Of a stretch of DNA of 64,000 nt, positions 1 to 9,165 are shown piece after piece. Each line of letters begins with the position of its first letter. The first letter of the stretch is position 1. Made by a program: the position numbers and the translations under genes. Below the pieces are notes generated by a model. It searched no databases. It was not told the DNA's origin and was given only the letters and a program-made list of their open reading frames with translations. This DNA is from an uncultured Gemmatimonadota bacterium (GTDB lineage: Bacteria > Gemmatimonadota > Gemmatimonadetes > Gemmatimonadales > Gemmatimonadaceae): the NCBI GenBank assembly GCA_902826615.1, contig CADEFN010000003.1, positions 329,123 to 393,122 of the forward strand, given 5' to 3'.

Positions 1-2025
1 GCACGCCGGATTCTTGCGGTGCTCTTCCATCCGTTCGCGCACGGTGAGCAAACGACCTTCAGAGGCACCCGGTGTGGCTTCGAGATCGGGAACACCGGGC
101 GGCGGTGGTGGTGGCGGCGAATTCATCAGCACCTCCATCACCCACTTCCCGCGATCCACCGCCGAGGTGCGTGTGGCATGCGAGGTGAGCGTCAGGATGC
201 TGGCGTGTCCGAGAATGCCGCGACGGGTATCGTCGCTGTACGTGACTTTGCGGAAGTCGTTGCCGACGATGTTCGGAATGCCGTAGTGCTGGGCGAGGCG
301 TTCGTTGATGTACGTGTAGTCGGCCGTGTACATCTCGAGCACGCTCTTGTCTTCACGCACCAGGTTGTCAAAGAACAGCTCGGTTTCCTGCTGCATGGAT
401 TTCCGCAGCTGCTCGTCGAAGTCCGGGTATTGCCGCACATCGGGCTGCACGGTTGCCAGATCGGGGAGCCGCAGCCACTGCGCAGCAAAGCGGGTGGCGA
501 GGGCCTGACCGCGCGGATCCTTCAGCATCCGTTGCACCTGCCGCTCCATGACGGCTGGCTGCGAGAGTGTGCCGCGGGTCGCCGCGTTGATCAGGGTCTG
601 GTCCGGAGGCGCGCCCCACAGGAAGAACGACAGCCGCGACGCCAGGTCGATGTCGCGCAACTTGTAGTTCTCGCCGGGCTTGGCGTCGGGGGGCGCGGGC
701 TCGAAGCGGAAGACAAAATCGGGACTCGCCAGAATCCCCTCGATCGCGCCACGAATGCCGGCTTCGAAGCCGCCCTCTGCTGCATTCAACTCGTAGAGCC
801 GCATGAGGCTCTTGAGGTCGCGCGACGTGAGTGGACGACGATACGCCTGCGAGCCGACGCGGGTGATGATTGACGTGGCGCACGCCTGTGTTGCCGCCGG
901 TGTCGAAGGCTTGCAGGTGAGGAGACGCTTGCGGATGGCCGTCTCCGAAACCCCGGCCGCTTCAAACGGGCCGTTGATCACCAGGTCGCGCAGGTGTGGC
1001 AGCAGCGAGAACCCATACGCCGTGGCGTTCGACACACTGTTGAGCGACCACTTGATCGGCGAGATGAGGTCCTGCACCACCCCCTGGAAGACCGGTGGCA
1101 CAAAGGCCGCCGACACCCGGTGTGGTCCGGCCGTGATCTGCACCGGATCGGTGGACATCGTCACACCATTGGGATCAGACGCATGCATGAAGCGATCGAT
1201 GGCCAGGAGGGCGACTCGCTCCCCGTCGATCGACACCTCGAGCTGCTCGCCACGCACCAGACCGCCGGCAAAGGCGCCCGTGGTTTCGTGGAAGAAGTTG
1301 GCTGTGAATCGGTAGGCACCGTCGGCGGGGAAGGTGTGGATCACCGACGTCCCTCCGCGGGTCCCGTACGGCGCCCCTTCCACGTGTGCCACCTGCGACG
1401 CCGTGCGCGGCATCGAGTAGGTCGCCGCCGAGGCACTCGCTTTCCCATTCCCAAGCGCGAGGTACGAGATGTCGCTCGCCGCTCTCAGGAAGCCGTCCAG
1501 CAGCATGGGGGACAGGGCCTGCACATCGGCGATGTTGTCGAAGTTGTCGCTTTTGGTGTCGGGGGGCAGGTAGGTCGCCGCATCGACGTCGAGCCCGAGA
1601 ATTTCCCGGATCGCCGCCGTGTACTCGGCGCGATTCATTCGCTGGAATGTGCGATGACCGGGGTCGGGGTGGGCCGCGGAGTAGGCATCCAGCTGGCCTT
1701 CGAGCGCATTGATGAGCGCGAAGACGGTATCGGCACTTGGTCGTTTGGACCCCGGAGGAGGCATCATCCCAGAGCGCAGCTTGCCGATCATCTTCTCGGC
1801 GATTTCGGCCTGCGCGGGAGCGGTGCCTACGTCAAAGGCCGCCAGCGACAAGTTGCCGCGTTTCAAGCGGTCGCTGTGACACCCCTGACAGTATTGCTTG
1901 ACGACGGCGTTCAGCTCCGCGGTCCCGACCGTCAGGGGCACCGTCTCCGGCGCCCGCGCAACGGACAAATCTGGAAGAGCGAGGAGCAGGCCGGCAGCGG
2001 CCAACATTGCGGAAAACGTCTTCAT
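1..2025 (-). CDS. DUF1592/DUF1588-type cytochrome-like exported protein (3' end outside window)
   Basis: The frame is open from the ATG at 2025 to the window edge (675 codons), so the gene is partial. An N-terminal signal peptide is followed by a c-type heme motif CQGCH at residues 46-50. Next come segments typical of the DUF1587/1595/1592/1588 series found in Planctomycetes and Gemmatimonadota: RMNRAEYTAAIREILGLD, DIDLASRLSFFLWGAPPD, GILGHASILTLTSHATRTS and a poly-proline stretch in MNSPPPPPPPGVPDL. The visible part ends at EHRKNPAC, which in this family starts a second CxxCH motif lying outside the window. Such proteins are exported, probably periplasmic, heme-binding and of unknown substrate, often encoded beside a DUF1552 gene. 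The large plus-strand frames over this region are shadows. Confidence 0.9.
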   Translation of the reverse strand, partial: MKTFSAMLAAAGLLLALPDLSVARAPETVPLTVGTAELNAVVKQYCQGCHSDRLKRGNLSLAAFDVGTAPAQAEIAEKMIGKLRSGMMPPPGSKRPSADTVFALINALEGQLDAYSAAHPDPGHRTFQRMNRAEYTAAIREILGLDVDAATYLPPDTKSDNFDNIADVQALSPMLLDGFLRAASDISYLALGNGKASASAATYSMPRTASQVAHVEGAPYGTRGGTSVIHTFPADGAYRFTANFFHETTGAFAGGLVRGEQLEVSIDGERVALLAIDRFMHASDPNGVTMSTDPVQITAGPHRVSAAFVPPVFQGVVQDLISPIKWSLNSVSNATAYGFSLLPHLRDLVINGPFEAAGVSETAIRKRLLTCKPSTPAATQACATSIITRVGSQAYRRPLTSRDLKSLMRLYELNAAEGGFEAGIRGAIEGILASPDFVFRFEPAPPDAKPGENYKLRDIDLASRLSFFLWGAPPDQTLINAATRGTLSQPAVMERQVQRMLKDPRGQALATRFAAQWLRLPDLATVQPDVRQYPDFDEQLRKSMQQETELFFDNLVREDKSVLEMYTADYTYINERLAQHYGIPNIVGNDFRKVTYSDDTRRGILGHASILTLTSHATRTSAVDRGKWVMEVLMNSPPPPPPPGVPDLEATPGASEGRLLTVRERMEEHRKNPAC

Positions 2026-2222
2026 GAAGGCGCCTCGGAGCGGACGTGCAGAAACTGCGAGATCCGAATGAGAAAAGTTCGGAGCGTGGCGACGTATCCG
2101 CAAGTCTGGCTTGCAGATGCGTGCCCCGGGTACGACGTTGGCTTGGGCTGTTGACCCCCCGGTTTCCCGCCCCGAGGTTTACGCCCATCTTACCCGGACT
2201 GCTGACATCCCCCGGAGGTTGC

Positions 2223-2618
2223 GTGCGGTTGATTCGACCGATCCTTTTTGCCTCGCTTTGGCTGGCCGCCGCCACGCTCGTCTCCGCCCCGAGACGCGCG
2301 CTCGCGCAGGCTGCCCCGGCCACCACACCGGACTCAGCCCAATTGCACGCCTTTGTCCGTGCCCATGCGGCCGTCACCCAGATCCGGGACCGGATCCAGG
2401 CCCAGATGGCCGAACCGCGGAACAAGAAGATCGAGGAACAGACCACGCTTCGGGAAAAGCTCAAGACATCGATCGCCGACGCCTTGAAGGCCGAAAAACT
2501 GACTGCGGCCGAGTTTGACCGGCTGACAAAACTGGTCGCAACGGACGACGCCGTTCGGAAGGCCTTCGATACAGCGCTGGCGGACCTGGCAGCCCGCAAA
2601 CCTCCAACCGGATCATGA
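2223..2618 (+). CDS. small secreted helical protein, DUF4168-like
   Basis: The protein has 131 residues from a GTG start at 2223, chosen because a GGAGG ribosome site lies just upstream at 2214-2218 and a hydrophobic signal peptide ending ALAQA follows at once. The mature part is charged and helical. It has the order seen in DUF4168 proteins: a helix near FVRAHAAVTQIRDRI, a lysine-rich linker, then LTAAEFDRLTKLVATDD near the end. The function of that family is not known. It overlaps the next gene by ATGA, so the two are probably translated together. Family assignment is by eye and uncertain; that the gene is real is fairly sure. Confidence 0.6.
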   Translation: MRLIRPILFASLWLAAATLVSAPRRALAQAAPATTPDSAQLHAFVRAHAAVTQIRDRIQAQMAEPRNKKIEEQTTLREKLKTSIADALKAEKLTAAEFDRLTKLVATDDAVRKAFDTALADLAARKPPTGS

Positions 2619-3076
2619 GGATGTTTCGCCTTGCTCTCGCCGGCCTGCTGTCGCTGGCCACGACGCTGGAAGCGCAGTCGAATCCCCGCTTTGGACGATG
2701 GAAACTCAAGTCCGACGCCCCTGCCCCCTCCAGCAACATCATGACCTATGAGGCCTTCGGCAGCAGCGGGATGAAGGTCACCATCGAGTCGGTGAACGCG
2801 CGGGGAGAAAAGACCTCGTGGTGGTACACCACTAACTTCGACGGCGCCGACATGCCGGTTACGGGCAATGCGGGCCAGACCCACGCCGCCGTGCGGAAGA
2901 TCAACGACCGGGTGAACGAGATCATCAACAAGCGGGACGGCAAGGTGACGCAGGTGCTCACCAACGTCCTCTCCCCGGACGGCAACACCATCGGAGTGAT
3001 GTACATGCGCGACGACGGCAACGGAAAAACAACCGGGGTCACCTTCGCCACCTACGAGCGGATCCCTCCGGCCTGA
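2615..3076 (+). CDS. secreted lipocalin-like protein of unknown function
   Basis: The protein has 153 residues with a signal peptide ending near TLEAQS. The mature part starts NPRFGRWKLKSDAP and contains MTYEAFGSSGMKVTIESVNARG, a WWYTTNFDGADMPVTGN segment and a final VTFATYERIPPA. This matches the beta-rich pattern of small exported proteins common in Acidobacteria and Gemmatimonadota (N-x-F-x-G-x-W-K-L followed by strands ending in Y-x-K or Y-x-R). No catalytic residues are apparent. The start overlaps the stop of the upstream gene by ATGA. An alternative ATG lies two codons downstream. Confidence 0.6.
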   Translation: MRMFRLALAGLLSLATTLEAQSNPRFGRWKLKSDAPAPSSNIMTYEAFGSSGMKVTIESVNARGEKTSWWYTTNFDGADMPVTGNAGQTHAAVRKINDRVNEIINKRDGKVTQVLTNVLSPDGNTIGVMYMRDDGNGKTTGVTFATYERIPPA

Positions 3077-3140
3077 CGTCCGGCGACGAAGACTCCCGGT
3101 CTACTTGCTGCCGAAGGCCGGCGAGGCTGATTTCGTCAAC

Positions 3141-4799
3141 GTGACCTCCTCGCGCGCAACAATCCGGAGCGGCCTCGCCCTGGCCCTCGTCTTCCTCCTC
3201 GCAGCCTGCGGAGGGAGTTCAGACAACGGAGGTGCCGTTGCGCCTCCCACCACGCCCCCGGTGACACCGCCGGTCGAGGACCCTGTCCTCCCGGGCACCT
3301 ATGTACCGAGTGGGCGCACCGCCGCGGGGGACGTGTTTGTGCATCTCTTCGAGTGGCGCTGGCAAGACATCGCCCGCGAATGTGAGAGCTGGCTCGGCCC
3401 CAAGGGGTTCAAGGCCGTGCAGATCTCCCCGCCGATGGAGCACCTCGTCATCGCTACGGGCATCACCCGTCACCCCTGGTGGCAGCGGTATCAACCGGTC
3501 AGCTACAAACTCGACAACTCGCGCTCCGGCACGGTGGCGCAGTTCTCCGACATGATCGCCCGCTGCCGAGCCGTGGGCGTGGACATCTATGTCGACGCCG
3601 TGATCAACCACATGACGGCGGGGAGCGGCACGGGGAGCGCCGGGAGCACCTTCACCAAGTACGACTATCCCGCCGTGCCGTACACGCAGCTCGATTTCCA
3701 CACTCCCTGCGGGATCAATTCGTACAACAACGCTCAGGAAGTCCAGCGCTGCGAACTCGTGGGGCTCTCCGATTTGCGCACCGAGGATGACAGCGTGCGC
3801 GCCAAAATCTCGAGGTACCTCATTGCACTGAACCAGCTGGGCGTTGCCGGCTTCCGCGTCGACGCCGCCAAGCATATGCGGCCCCGCGACGTCGACAACA
3901 TCTTCGCGCGTGTGAATGCCGCCGCGCTTGCTGCCGGACGCCCGCGACCGTACGTCTTCCTGGAGATTCCTGGTAGCGCCACCGAAGCCGTCACCGCCGA
4001 TCAGTACTATGGCGTCGGCTTCGCATCAGGCGGCTCCTCCGATGTCACCGATTTCCAGTATGGCGGACGCCTGGCCGACGCCTTCCTTGGCCGCAACGGC
4101 GGCTCGCTTGCTGCCACGCTCTCGAACCTCACGACCGGGCTTTTTCCGTCCGACAAGAGTGTGGTCTTTGTCGACAACCACGACACACAACGTGGTGATG
4201 CCCTGTACTACGCCGACGCCGCCTATCTCCAGGCGACGGTTTTCATGCTGGCGCACCCGCAGGGGTATCCCTCGGTGATGTCGAGTTATGGCTTTGATCG
4301 CGGCTCGCAGGCCGGACGCGACCAGGGCCCCCCCTCGGATGGCAGCGGGGTCACCAACTCCACGTTCGGCGCGGCGGGCTCCTCGCTGTGTACTGCCACG
4401 TTAGGCGCGGTGCAGCAGAGTCAGTGGATCTGCGAACACCGGAACGCCACCGTCGCGGCAATGGTGGCGTTCCGCAAAGCCACCGTGGGCGCCCCGATTT
4501 CCACCTGCGGGCGCGCGGGGCTGGCGGTGGGGAGCGACAACAACCGCATCGCGTTCTGCCGCGACGGCGCAGGCTTCGTGGCCATGTCGCGCGGCGCGGC
4601 TGGTGGGGTGGAGCTCCTGCAAACACGGCTCCCGGCCGGCACCTACTGCAACGTGGCGCAATTCGACTTCATTGCCTCTTCCGGGGGGGCCGCGGCTCGC
4701 TGCACCGGCCCTGGCATCGTGGTCGATGCTGCGGGGAATGCCTCGCTTACCCTGACCGCCGGCGCCACCATCGCCCTGCACACCCGAGCGCGACTGTAG
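3141..4799 (+). CDS. alpha-amylase, GH13 family, lipoprotein
   Basis: This is a glycoside hydrolase for alpha-1,4-glucans, 552 residues from a GTG at 3141. That start puts a lipoprotein signal (LALVFLLAACGGSS, lipobox LAAC) at the N-terminus; an upstream TTG would add 12 residues. All four GH13 regions are visible: VDAVINHM, GFRVDAAKH with nucleophile Asp about 241, VFLEIPG with acid/base Glu about 275, and FVDNHDTQR with Asp about 348. The N-terminal HLFEWRWQDIARECE segment is typical of animal- and actinobacterial-type amylases. A C-terminal all-beta domain follows the barrel. The product is probably tethered outside the cytoplasmic or outer membrane and degrades starch or glycogen. Confidence 0.9.
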   Translation: MTSSRATIRSGLALALVFLLAACGGSSDNGGAVAPPTTPPVTPPVEDPVLPGTYVPSGRTAAGDVFVHLFEWRWQDIARECESWLGPKGFKAVQISPPMEHLVIATGITRHPWWQRYQPVSYKLDNSRSGTVAQFSDMIARCRAVGVDIYVDAVINHMTAGSGTGSAGSTFTKYDYPAVPYTQLDFHTPCGINSYNNAQEVQRCELVGLSDLRTEDDSVRAKISRYLIALNQLGVAGFRVDAAKHMRPRDVDNIFARVNAAALAAGRPRPYVFLEIPGSATEAVTADQYYGVGFASGGSSDVTDFQYGGRLADAFLGRNGGSLAATLSNLTTGLFPSDKSVVFVDNHDTQRGDALYYADAAYLQATVFMLAHPQGYPSVMSSYGFDRGSQAGRDQGPPSDGSGVTNSTFGAAGSSLCTATLGAVQQSQWICEHRNATVAAMVAFRKATVGAPISTCGRAGLAVGSDNNRIAFCRDGAGFVAMSRGAAGGVELLQTRLPAGTYCNVAQFDFIASSGGAAARCTGPGIVVDAAGNASLTLTAGATIALHTRARL

Positions 4800-4879
4800 G
4801 GGTCTTCTGGCGGAGACAGAGCGGTTGTGCTCGCGCGCGCACGCCGCATCTTCTCCGCACCTCTACCAGGTACGCTCGC

Positions 4880-7126
4880 ATGCGCACACTCGTTACCCTC
4901 GCCCTCGTCGTCGGGCCTGCCCTGCTCCATGCGCAGGCCAAACCGACGGTCGAACAGTTCATGGGCGCGTCGTCGCCGCTCCAGATCACCAGTGCGCGCA
5001 AGGCAGACCGCGTGGCCTGGATGAGCTACGAGCGCGGGATGCGCAACGTCTACACGGCCGCCGCTCCCGACTTCAAGGCGGTTCGCCTGACACCATTTCT
5101 TCAGGACGACGGCATCGACCTGACGAATGTGGAGATTTCGGACGATGGGCGCATGATCGTGTTTGTGCGTGGCTCCGCGCCTAACCGCAATGGATGGATC
5201 GCCAACCCCTCCCATGATCCCGATGGCGGTGAGCGCGCCATCTGGGCGGTACGTTCTGCCGGCGGCGCCCCATGGAAAGTGGCCATCGGGGGTGATCCCG
5301 AGCTCTCCCCTGATGGCAGCATGGTCGCGTATGTGAAGGATGGGCAGATCTATGGTGCCCGTCTGACCCCCACGGGGCCGAAGGACTCTATCGACCGGGC
5401 CCTCAAGCCACTCGTGAAAGCCTGGGGCTCACAGCGCGCCCCCCGCTGGTCCCCGGACAGCAAGCGGCTCGCCTTTGTCTCGGTGCGCCAGAATCACAGC
5501 TTCATCGGTGTGCTCGACGTGACCAAACGGTCCGTAACGTACATGGCGCCCAGCGTGGACTACGATGACGCCCCCACCTGGTCGCCCGACGGCAAGGAGA
5601 TCGCCTTCACCCGCCGCCCCGGTCAGGCATTCGGCCAGCAGGGACAGGTCGGCATCGGGAGCATTGGCAATCCGAGTGGCCCCGCCGCCGGTGGTGCCGC
5701 CACGCGAGGCCCCTGTGCCAGCGTCCCACTCGGCAGCCAGGGCTTTGGTAATCAGGCTCCGGTCGCAGCACCCTCACCTAACGAGCCGCCCGGCCTCTGC
5801 CGCGCCACCTTCGCGGGTGGGCACACCCTCTCGGTGATGGTGGCCACTGTGGCCACCGGCGCAGCCCGTGAACTCTGGCACAATGCGCCAAGCGACAAGG
5901 TCTTCACGACCATCGCGCGCATGATGTGGGGTGATGGCCACCTGGTCTTCCCGCTGTCGCCCGCCGCCGACGAATGGGACCGCTACTACGCGCTGCGCAC
6001 CAATGGCAACGGCATGCCCGCCCCCATCACCCTGACCACCACCGACGGGATGATCGAGGATGTGACATCGGCCGCTCTCTCAAAGGACGGACGCACCCTC
6101 TACTACTGCACCAACGCCGGCGACATCGAGCGACGCCATATCTGGGCCGTGCCGGTCGGCGGGGGAACGCCCCAGCAGATCACCACCGGCCGCGACGTGG
6201 AAACGGCGCCGCAGCCCCTGGCATCAGGCAAACAACTCGCGGTCCTGCACTTCAGCGCCCGCACCCCGGCCGCAGTCGCACTCGCCCCGGTCAGTGGTGG
6301 CGCCGCACGCCCCATCTTCCCATCGTTTGCCAACTTCCCGGCCGACGCGCACGTGGAACCCGAAGTCGTCATCGTCAAGTCGCCCGACGGCATGGAGATC
6401 CACAACCAGCTCTTTGTGCCAAAAGACATCAAGCCGGGAGAACGCCGCCCTGCCTTGATCTTTGTGCATGGCGGTCCCGTGCGGCAGATGCTGCCCGCCT
6501 ATCACTACATGCACTTCTACTCCTGGTCGTATGGCTACAACCAGTGGCTGGCGTCGCAGGGATACGTGGTGCTGTCGGTGAACTACCGGAGCGGTGTGGG
6601 TTATGGCAAGTCGTTCCGCAATGCGCCGAAAAGCGGCGGAAACGGCAATGCCGAGTACCAGGACGTCCTCGCCGCCGGGAAGTGGCTGCAGGCGCGCCCC
6701 GACGTCGACCCGGCCCGCGTGGGCATATGGGGGCTTTCATACGGGGGCGTGCTCACCGCACAGGCGCTCGCCCGTAATTCCGATGTCTTCGTGGCCGGTG
6801 CCGACCTGGCGGGCGTGCATCTCTGGGGCAACTCCCTCGATACCGCCGCGGTCTCCTACAAGAGTTCTGCCATCGCCGCCATCGACGGCTGGAAGTCGCC
6901 CGTCTTCCTCGTGCATGGCGACGACGATCGCAATGTGGACTTTGCCCAGACGGTCGGACTGGTCCAACTCCTGCGCGCCCGCAACGTGTATCACGAACTC
7001 ATGGTCATTCCCGACGACCTCCACGAGTCGATGTTCCACGGCATCTGGATCGATACCTGGAACCGCATCGGTGGCTTCCTCAAGCGTTTTGTCTGGGACA
7101 AGCAGGTTGCGGCCACTTCTCCGTGA
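4880..7126 (+). CDS. S9 family prolyl oligopeptidase-like peptidase, secreted
   Basis: The protein has 748 residues with a signal peptide ending LLHAQA. The N-terminal two thirds form a PD40/WD40-like propeller, with repeats such as RWSPDSKRLAFVS and TWSPDGKEIAFTRRP. The C-terminal alpha/beta-hydrolase domain has GLSYGG with Ser about 620, HGDDDRNV with Asp about 683 and DDLHES with His about 715, the expected catalytic triad. A Gly/Pro/Gln-rich, cysteine-containing insert (about residues 255-315) interrupts the propeller. The start at 4880 gives a clean signal peptide; the frame stays open upstream but runs into the amylase gene. It lies 80 bp after the amylase and 7 bp before the phosphoesterase gene. 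Confidence 0.88.
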   Translation: MRTLVTLALVVGPALLHAQAKPTVEQFMGASSPLQITSARKADRVAWMSYERGMRNVYTAAAPDFKAVRLTPFLQDDGIDLTNVEISDDGRMIVFVRGSAPNRNGWIANPSHDPDGGERAIWAVRSAGGAPWKVAIGGDPELSPDGSMVAYVKDGQIYGARLTPTGPKDSIDRALKPLVKAWGSQRAPRWSPDSKRLAFVSVRQNHSFIGVLDVTKRSVTYMAPSVDYDDAPTWSPDGKEIAFTRRPGQAFGQQGQVGIGSIGNPSGPAAGGAATRGPCASVPLGSQGFGNQAPVAAPSPNEPPGLCRATFAGGHTLSVMVATVATGAARELWHNAPSDKVFTTIARMMWGDGHLVFPLSPAADEWDRYYALRTNGNGMPAPITLTTTDGMIEDVTSAALSKDGRTLYYCTNAGDIERRHIWAVPVGGGTPQQITTGRDVETAPQPLASGKQLAVLHFSARTPAAVALAPVSGGAARPIFPSFANFPADAHVEPEVVIVKSPDGMEIHNQLFVPKDIKPGERRPALIFVHGGPVRQMLPAYHYMHFYSWSYGYNQWLASQGYVVLSVNYRSGVGYGKSFRNAPKSGGNGNAEYQDVLAAGKWLQARPDVDPARVGIWGLSYGGVLTAQALARNSDVFVAGADLAGVHLWGNSLDTAAVSYKSSAIAAIDGWKSPVFLVHGDDDRNVDFAQTVGLVQLLRARNVYHELMVIPDDLHESMFHGIWIDTWNRIGGFLKRFVWDKQVAATSP

Positions 7127-7133
7127 CCGCCGC

Positions 7134-8126
7134 ATGACCTGCCTGACGAGTGGGGCGCGTTTCTGGCGCCCTGCTCTGCTCCTTGGCGCCCTGCTCGCTT
7201 GTGACACGGCACCACCGCCACCCGTTACCCAATCACCGGGCTCACTGAGGTTCGGAGTGTTCGGCGACGGGCCCTACAACACCGATGAAGCCGAGCGATA
7301 TCGCCAGGTACTCGGCGAGATCAACAGCGCGCAGCCGGACTGGCTCATCCATGTTGGCGACCTCATTGGCGCGCGCTGCTCCGATGAGGTGTTGCGCGCC
7401 CGGCACACCGAACTCGCCGGGCTCCAAACCGCCGTGGTCTACATTCCAGGCGACAACGAGTGGACCGATTGCTATCGCGAATCCCGCGGTGGCTATCAAC
7501 CACTCGAACGCCTGCAGGCCCTGAGAACGCTCTTCTTCGCCACGCCCGGACAAACACTTGGTACCACGCCCTTTGGTGTCACCACCCAGGCCTCGGACTC
7601 CCTCTTCAGCGAGTTTGTGGAGCATGTCAGCTGGCGGCGTGGTCGCGTGCTCTTTGCCACGCTCCACCTCGTCGGCTCCGACAACGGCACCGAGAAGTAC
7701 AAAGGTCGCACTGCAGCTGACGACTCGGCGGCCACGCGTCGTGTCGACGCCGCGCTTGCCTGGATGACACGCGCCTTTGCCGAGGCCACGCGTGATTCCC
7801 TGCGCGCGGTGGTTCTCGCCATTCATGGTGACCCCGGGTTCGGCCAGCGGGACGGCTCTCGGCGGGGCTATGCGTCGTTCGTGGCCACGTTGCAGGCTGC
7901 CGTGCCGCGCTTTGGCGGAGAGATCGTCGTGATTCATGGCGACACCCACGAATTCCGCGTCGATCATCCCATGCGCGGCCCCGACGGCGCCACCGTTGAG
8001 CGACTCACGCGCATCGAGACCTACGGCTCGCCCGATATCGGCTGGGTGATGGTCGACATCGACACGACAACGGGTGCACTGGTGAAGGTCACCCCACGCG
8101 AGACATCGCGCCTTCGGCTACACTGA
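7134..8126 (+). CDS. calcineurin-like metallophosphoesterase lipoprotein
   Basis: The protein has 330 residues with a lipoprotein-type leader (LLLGALLACDT). Metal-binding motifs of the calcineurin-like fold appear in order: GVFGDGPY, LIHVGDLIG, PGDNEWTD, IHGDPGFG and VIHGDTHEFR. It probably hydrolyses a phosphoester in the envelope; the substrate cannot be read from the sequence. The start follows the S9 peptidase stop by 7 bases, so the two are likely one transcript. The spacing and motif order fit a full-length single-domain enzyme. Confidence 0.8.
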   Translation: MTCLTSGARFWRPALLLGALLACDTAPPPPVTQSPGSLRFGVFGDGPYNTDEAERYRQVLGEINSAQPDWLIHVGDLIGARCSDEVLRARHTELAGLQTAVVYIPGDNEWTDCYRESRGGYQPLERLQALRTLFFATPGQTLGTTPFGVTTQASDSLFSEFVEHVSWRRGRVLFATLHLVGSDNGTEKYKGRTAADDSAATRRVDAALAWMTRAFAEATRDSLRAVVLAIHGDPGFGQRDGSRRGYASFVATLQAAVPRFGGEIVVIHGDTHEFRVDHPMRGPDGATVERLTRIETYGSPDIGWVMVDIDTTTGALVKVTPRETSRLRLH

Positions 8127-8174
8127 TCCTGGTCGCTCCCCCCCCCGCCGCATCACTTCTACCCAGCCACATTC

Positions 8175-8657
8175 ATGCGCTACCCCATCGTCGTCGCCAT
8201 AGCCCTGCTGTGCACCGTGCCAGTTGAGGCTCGCGCCCAGACCGCTGATGACCGCGCGACCGTGATTGCCATCGCCGACTCCGCGCTCAGCGCCATCACC
8301 CGCGGCAACGTCGTCGCCTTCACTGACCTGATGGTGCCGGAGGCGCAGATGTTCCCGACCTCCACCCGCAACGGCGCCACCACCTATCGCATGCGCACGC
8401 GCGAAGGGCAGCGCTCATCGCCCATCACCGGGGCTGTCGAGCGCGGGTTCAATCCGCAGGCCATGGTCAACGGTGGTGTTGCCATGGTCTGGTACCCGTA
8501 CGACTTCTATCTCAACGGAGCCTGGTCGCACTGCGGGGTCGACGTGTTCACCTTCGTGAAGGCCGAGGGGAAGTGGCGAATAGCGTCGATGGCGTGGAGC
8601 GCCGAACAGCCACCGGTGTGCGAGAAACACCCGGCGGGGCCGCCGGCGAAGCCGTGA
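8175..8657 (+). CDS. secreted NTF2-like (SnoaL/DUF4440-type) protein
   Basis: The protein has 160 residues with a signal peptide ending EARAQTA. The mature part has the cone-fold pattern: a helix VIAIADSALSAITRGNVVAFTDLMVP, then strands including VAMVWYPYDFYLNGAWSHCGVDVFTFVK and WRIASMAWS. Secreted NTF2-like proteins are mostly of unknown role and may bind small molecules. It starts 48 bp after the phosphoesterase gene and could belong to the same unit. It is the last gene before the cassette region. Confidence 0.65.
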   Translation: MRYPIVVAIALLCTVPVEARAQTADDRATVIAIADSALSAITRGNVVAFTDLMVPEAQMFPTSTRNGATTYRMRTREGQRSSPITGAVERGFNPQAMVNGGVAMVWYPYDFYLNGAWSHCGVDVFTFVKAEGKWRIASMAWSAEQPPVCEKHPAGPPAKP

Positions 8658-8819
8658 AGAGGCCGCGGCCCTGAACCCGATACGTCGAGTACGAAGCACA
8701 GTATGACCCGCGCGCGGACCTCGCCGCGCCGACGCTAACGTAACCGAGTCTCTGGAAAGCCCGGGGCGATTCAGTCAGATCGCTCTACTGAGCGTCTCAT
8801 ACAGCAGGAAGAAGATGAC

Positions 8820-8952
8820 GCCTAACGATTCGGTCCTGCAGCGGCCGCGGGTAAACAAAGCCCCGCCCCGCGCCGGACCCGAAGTGCAACATGCCGCGCA
8901 GGGCGGGGCCTGCCAAGTCTCAGCGGCCGCCTGCAGCAACCGTGTGTTAGGC
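8820..8952 (-). repeat. attC recombination site 1
   Basis: The site is bounded by GCCTAAC (8820-8826) and GTTAGGC (8946-8952), perfect RYYYAAC and GTTRRRY core boxes. Inside them, 8831-8848 pairs with 8923-8942 as CGGT-CTGCA-G-CGGCCGC. The right arm carries extra unpaired bases next to the paired blocks, as attC sites do. An inner perfect 9-bp stem joins GCCCCGCCC (8860-8868) with GGGCGGGGC (8901-8909). At 133 bp this is a long attC, within the range known for chromosomal cassettes. Confidence 0.8.
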
Positions 8953-9165
8953 ATCATCTGGCGCCCACGCCCAGTCTCGCTCCACTTCGTTTCGCGCCGG
9001 AATCGCGTGAAACTGGGCCGTGATTCGCAAAAGTGGGCGGCGAACGCAGGTCGGATCGTCGCTTCGAAGTCCAACGTGGACGCGGCGCTCATGAGTCGGT
9101 GCCACGTCCCCAGTGAGCTTCAGATCGACTCGCGTCGGGCCCTCGAGCGCATGGTTAGGGATCAC
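8947..9165 (-). CDS. possible small ORF coupled to the AHSA1 gene and ending inside attC1
   Basis: This is a 72-codon frame. Its GTG (9165-9163) overlaps the TGA of the upstream gene as GTGA, and its TAA is the TAA inside the attC core box at 8949-8947. Cassette genes often end in that box. The product begins VIPNHALEG and ends DWAWAPDDA; I recognise no family. A frame ending in this box by chance is quite possible, since the box always offers a TAA in one frame. It is kept as a low-confidence call because of the coupling and the end point. Confidence 0.3.
   Translation of the reverse strand: MIPNHALEGPTRVDLKLTGDVAPTHERRVHVGLRSDDPTCVRRPLLRITAQFHAIPARNEVERDWAWAPDDA

Noticed and set aside
19..2154. 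Two long plus-strand frames (19-873 and 994-2154)
   Set aside because: They lie antisense to a continuous minus-strand DUF1592-type gene with clear heme and domain motifs. Their products are His/Arg/Gly-rich and have no family features.
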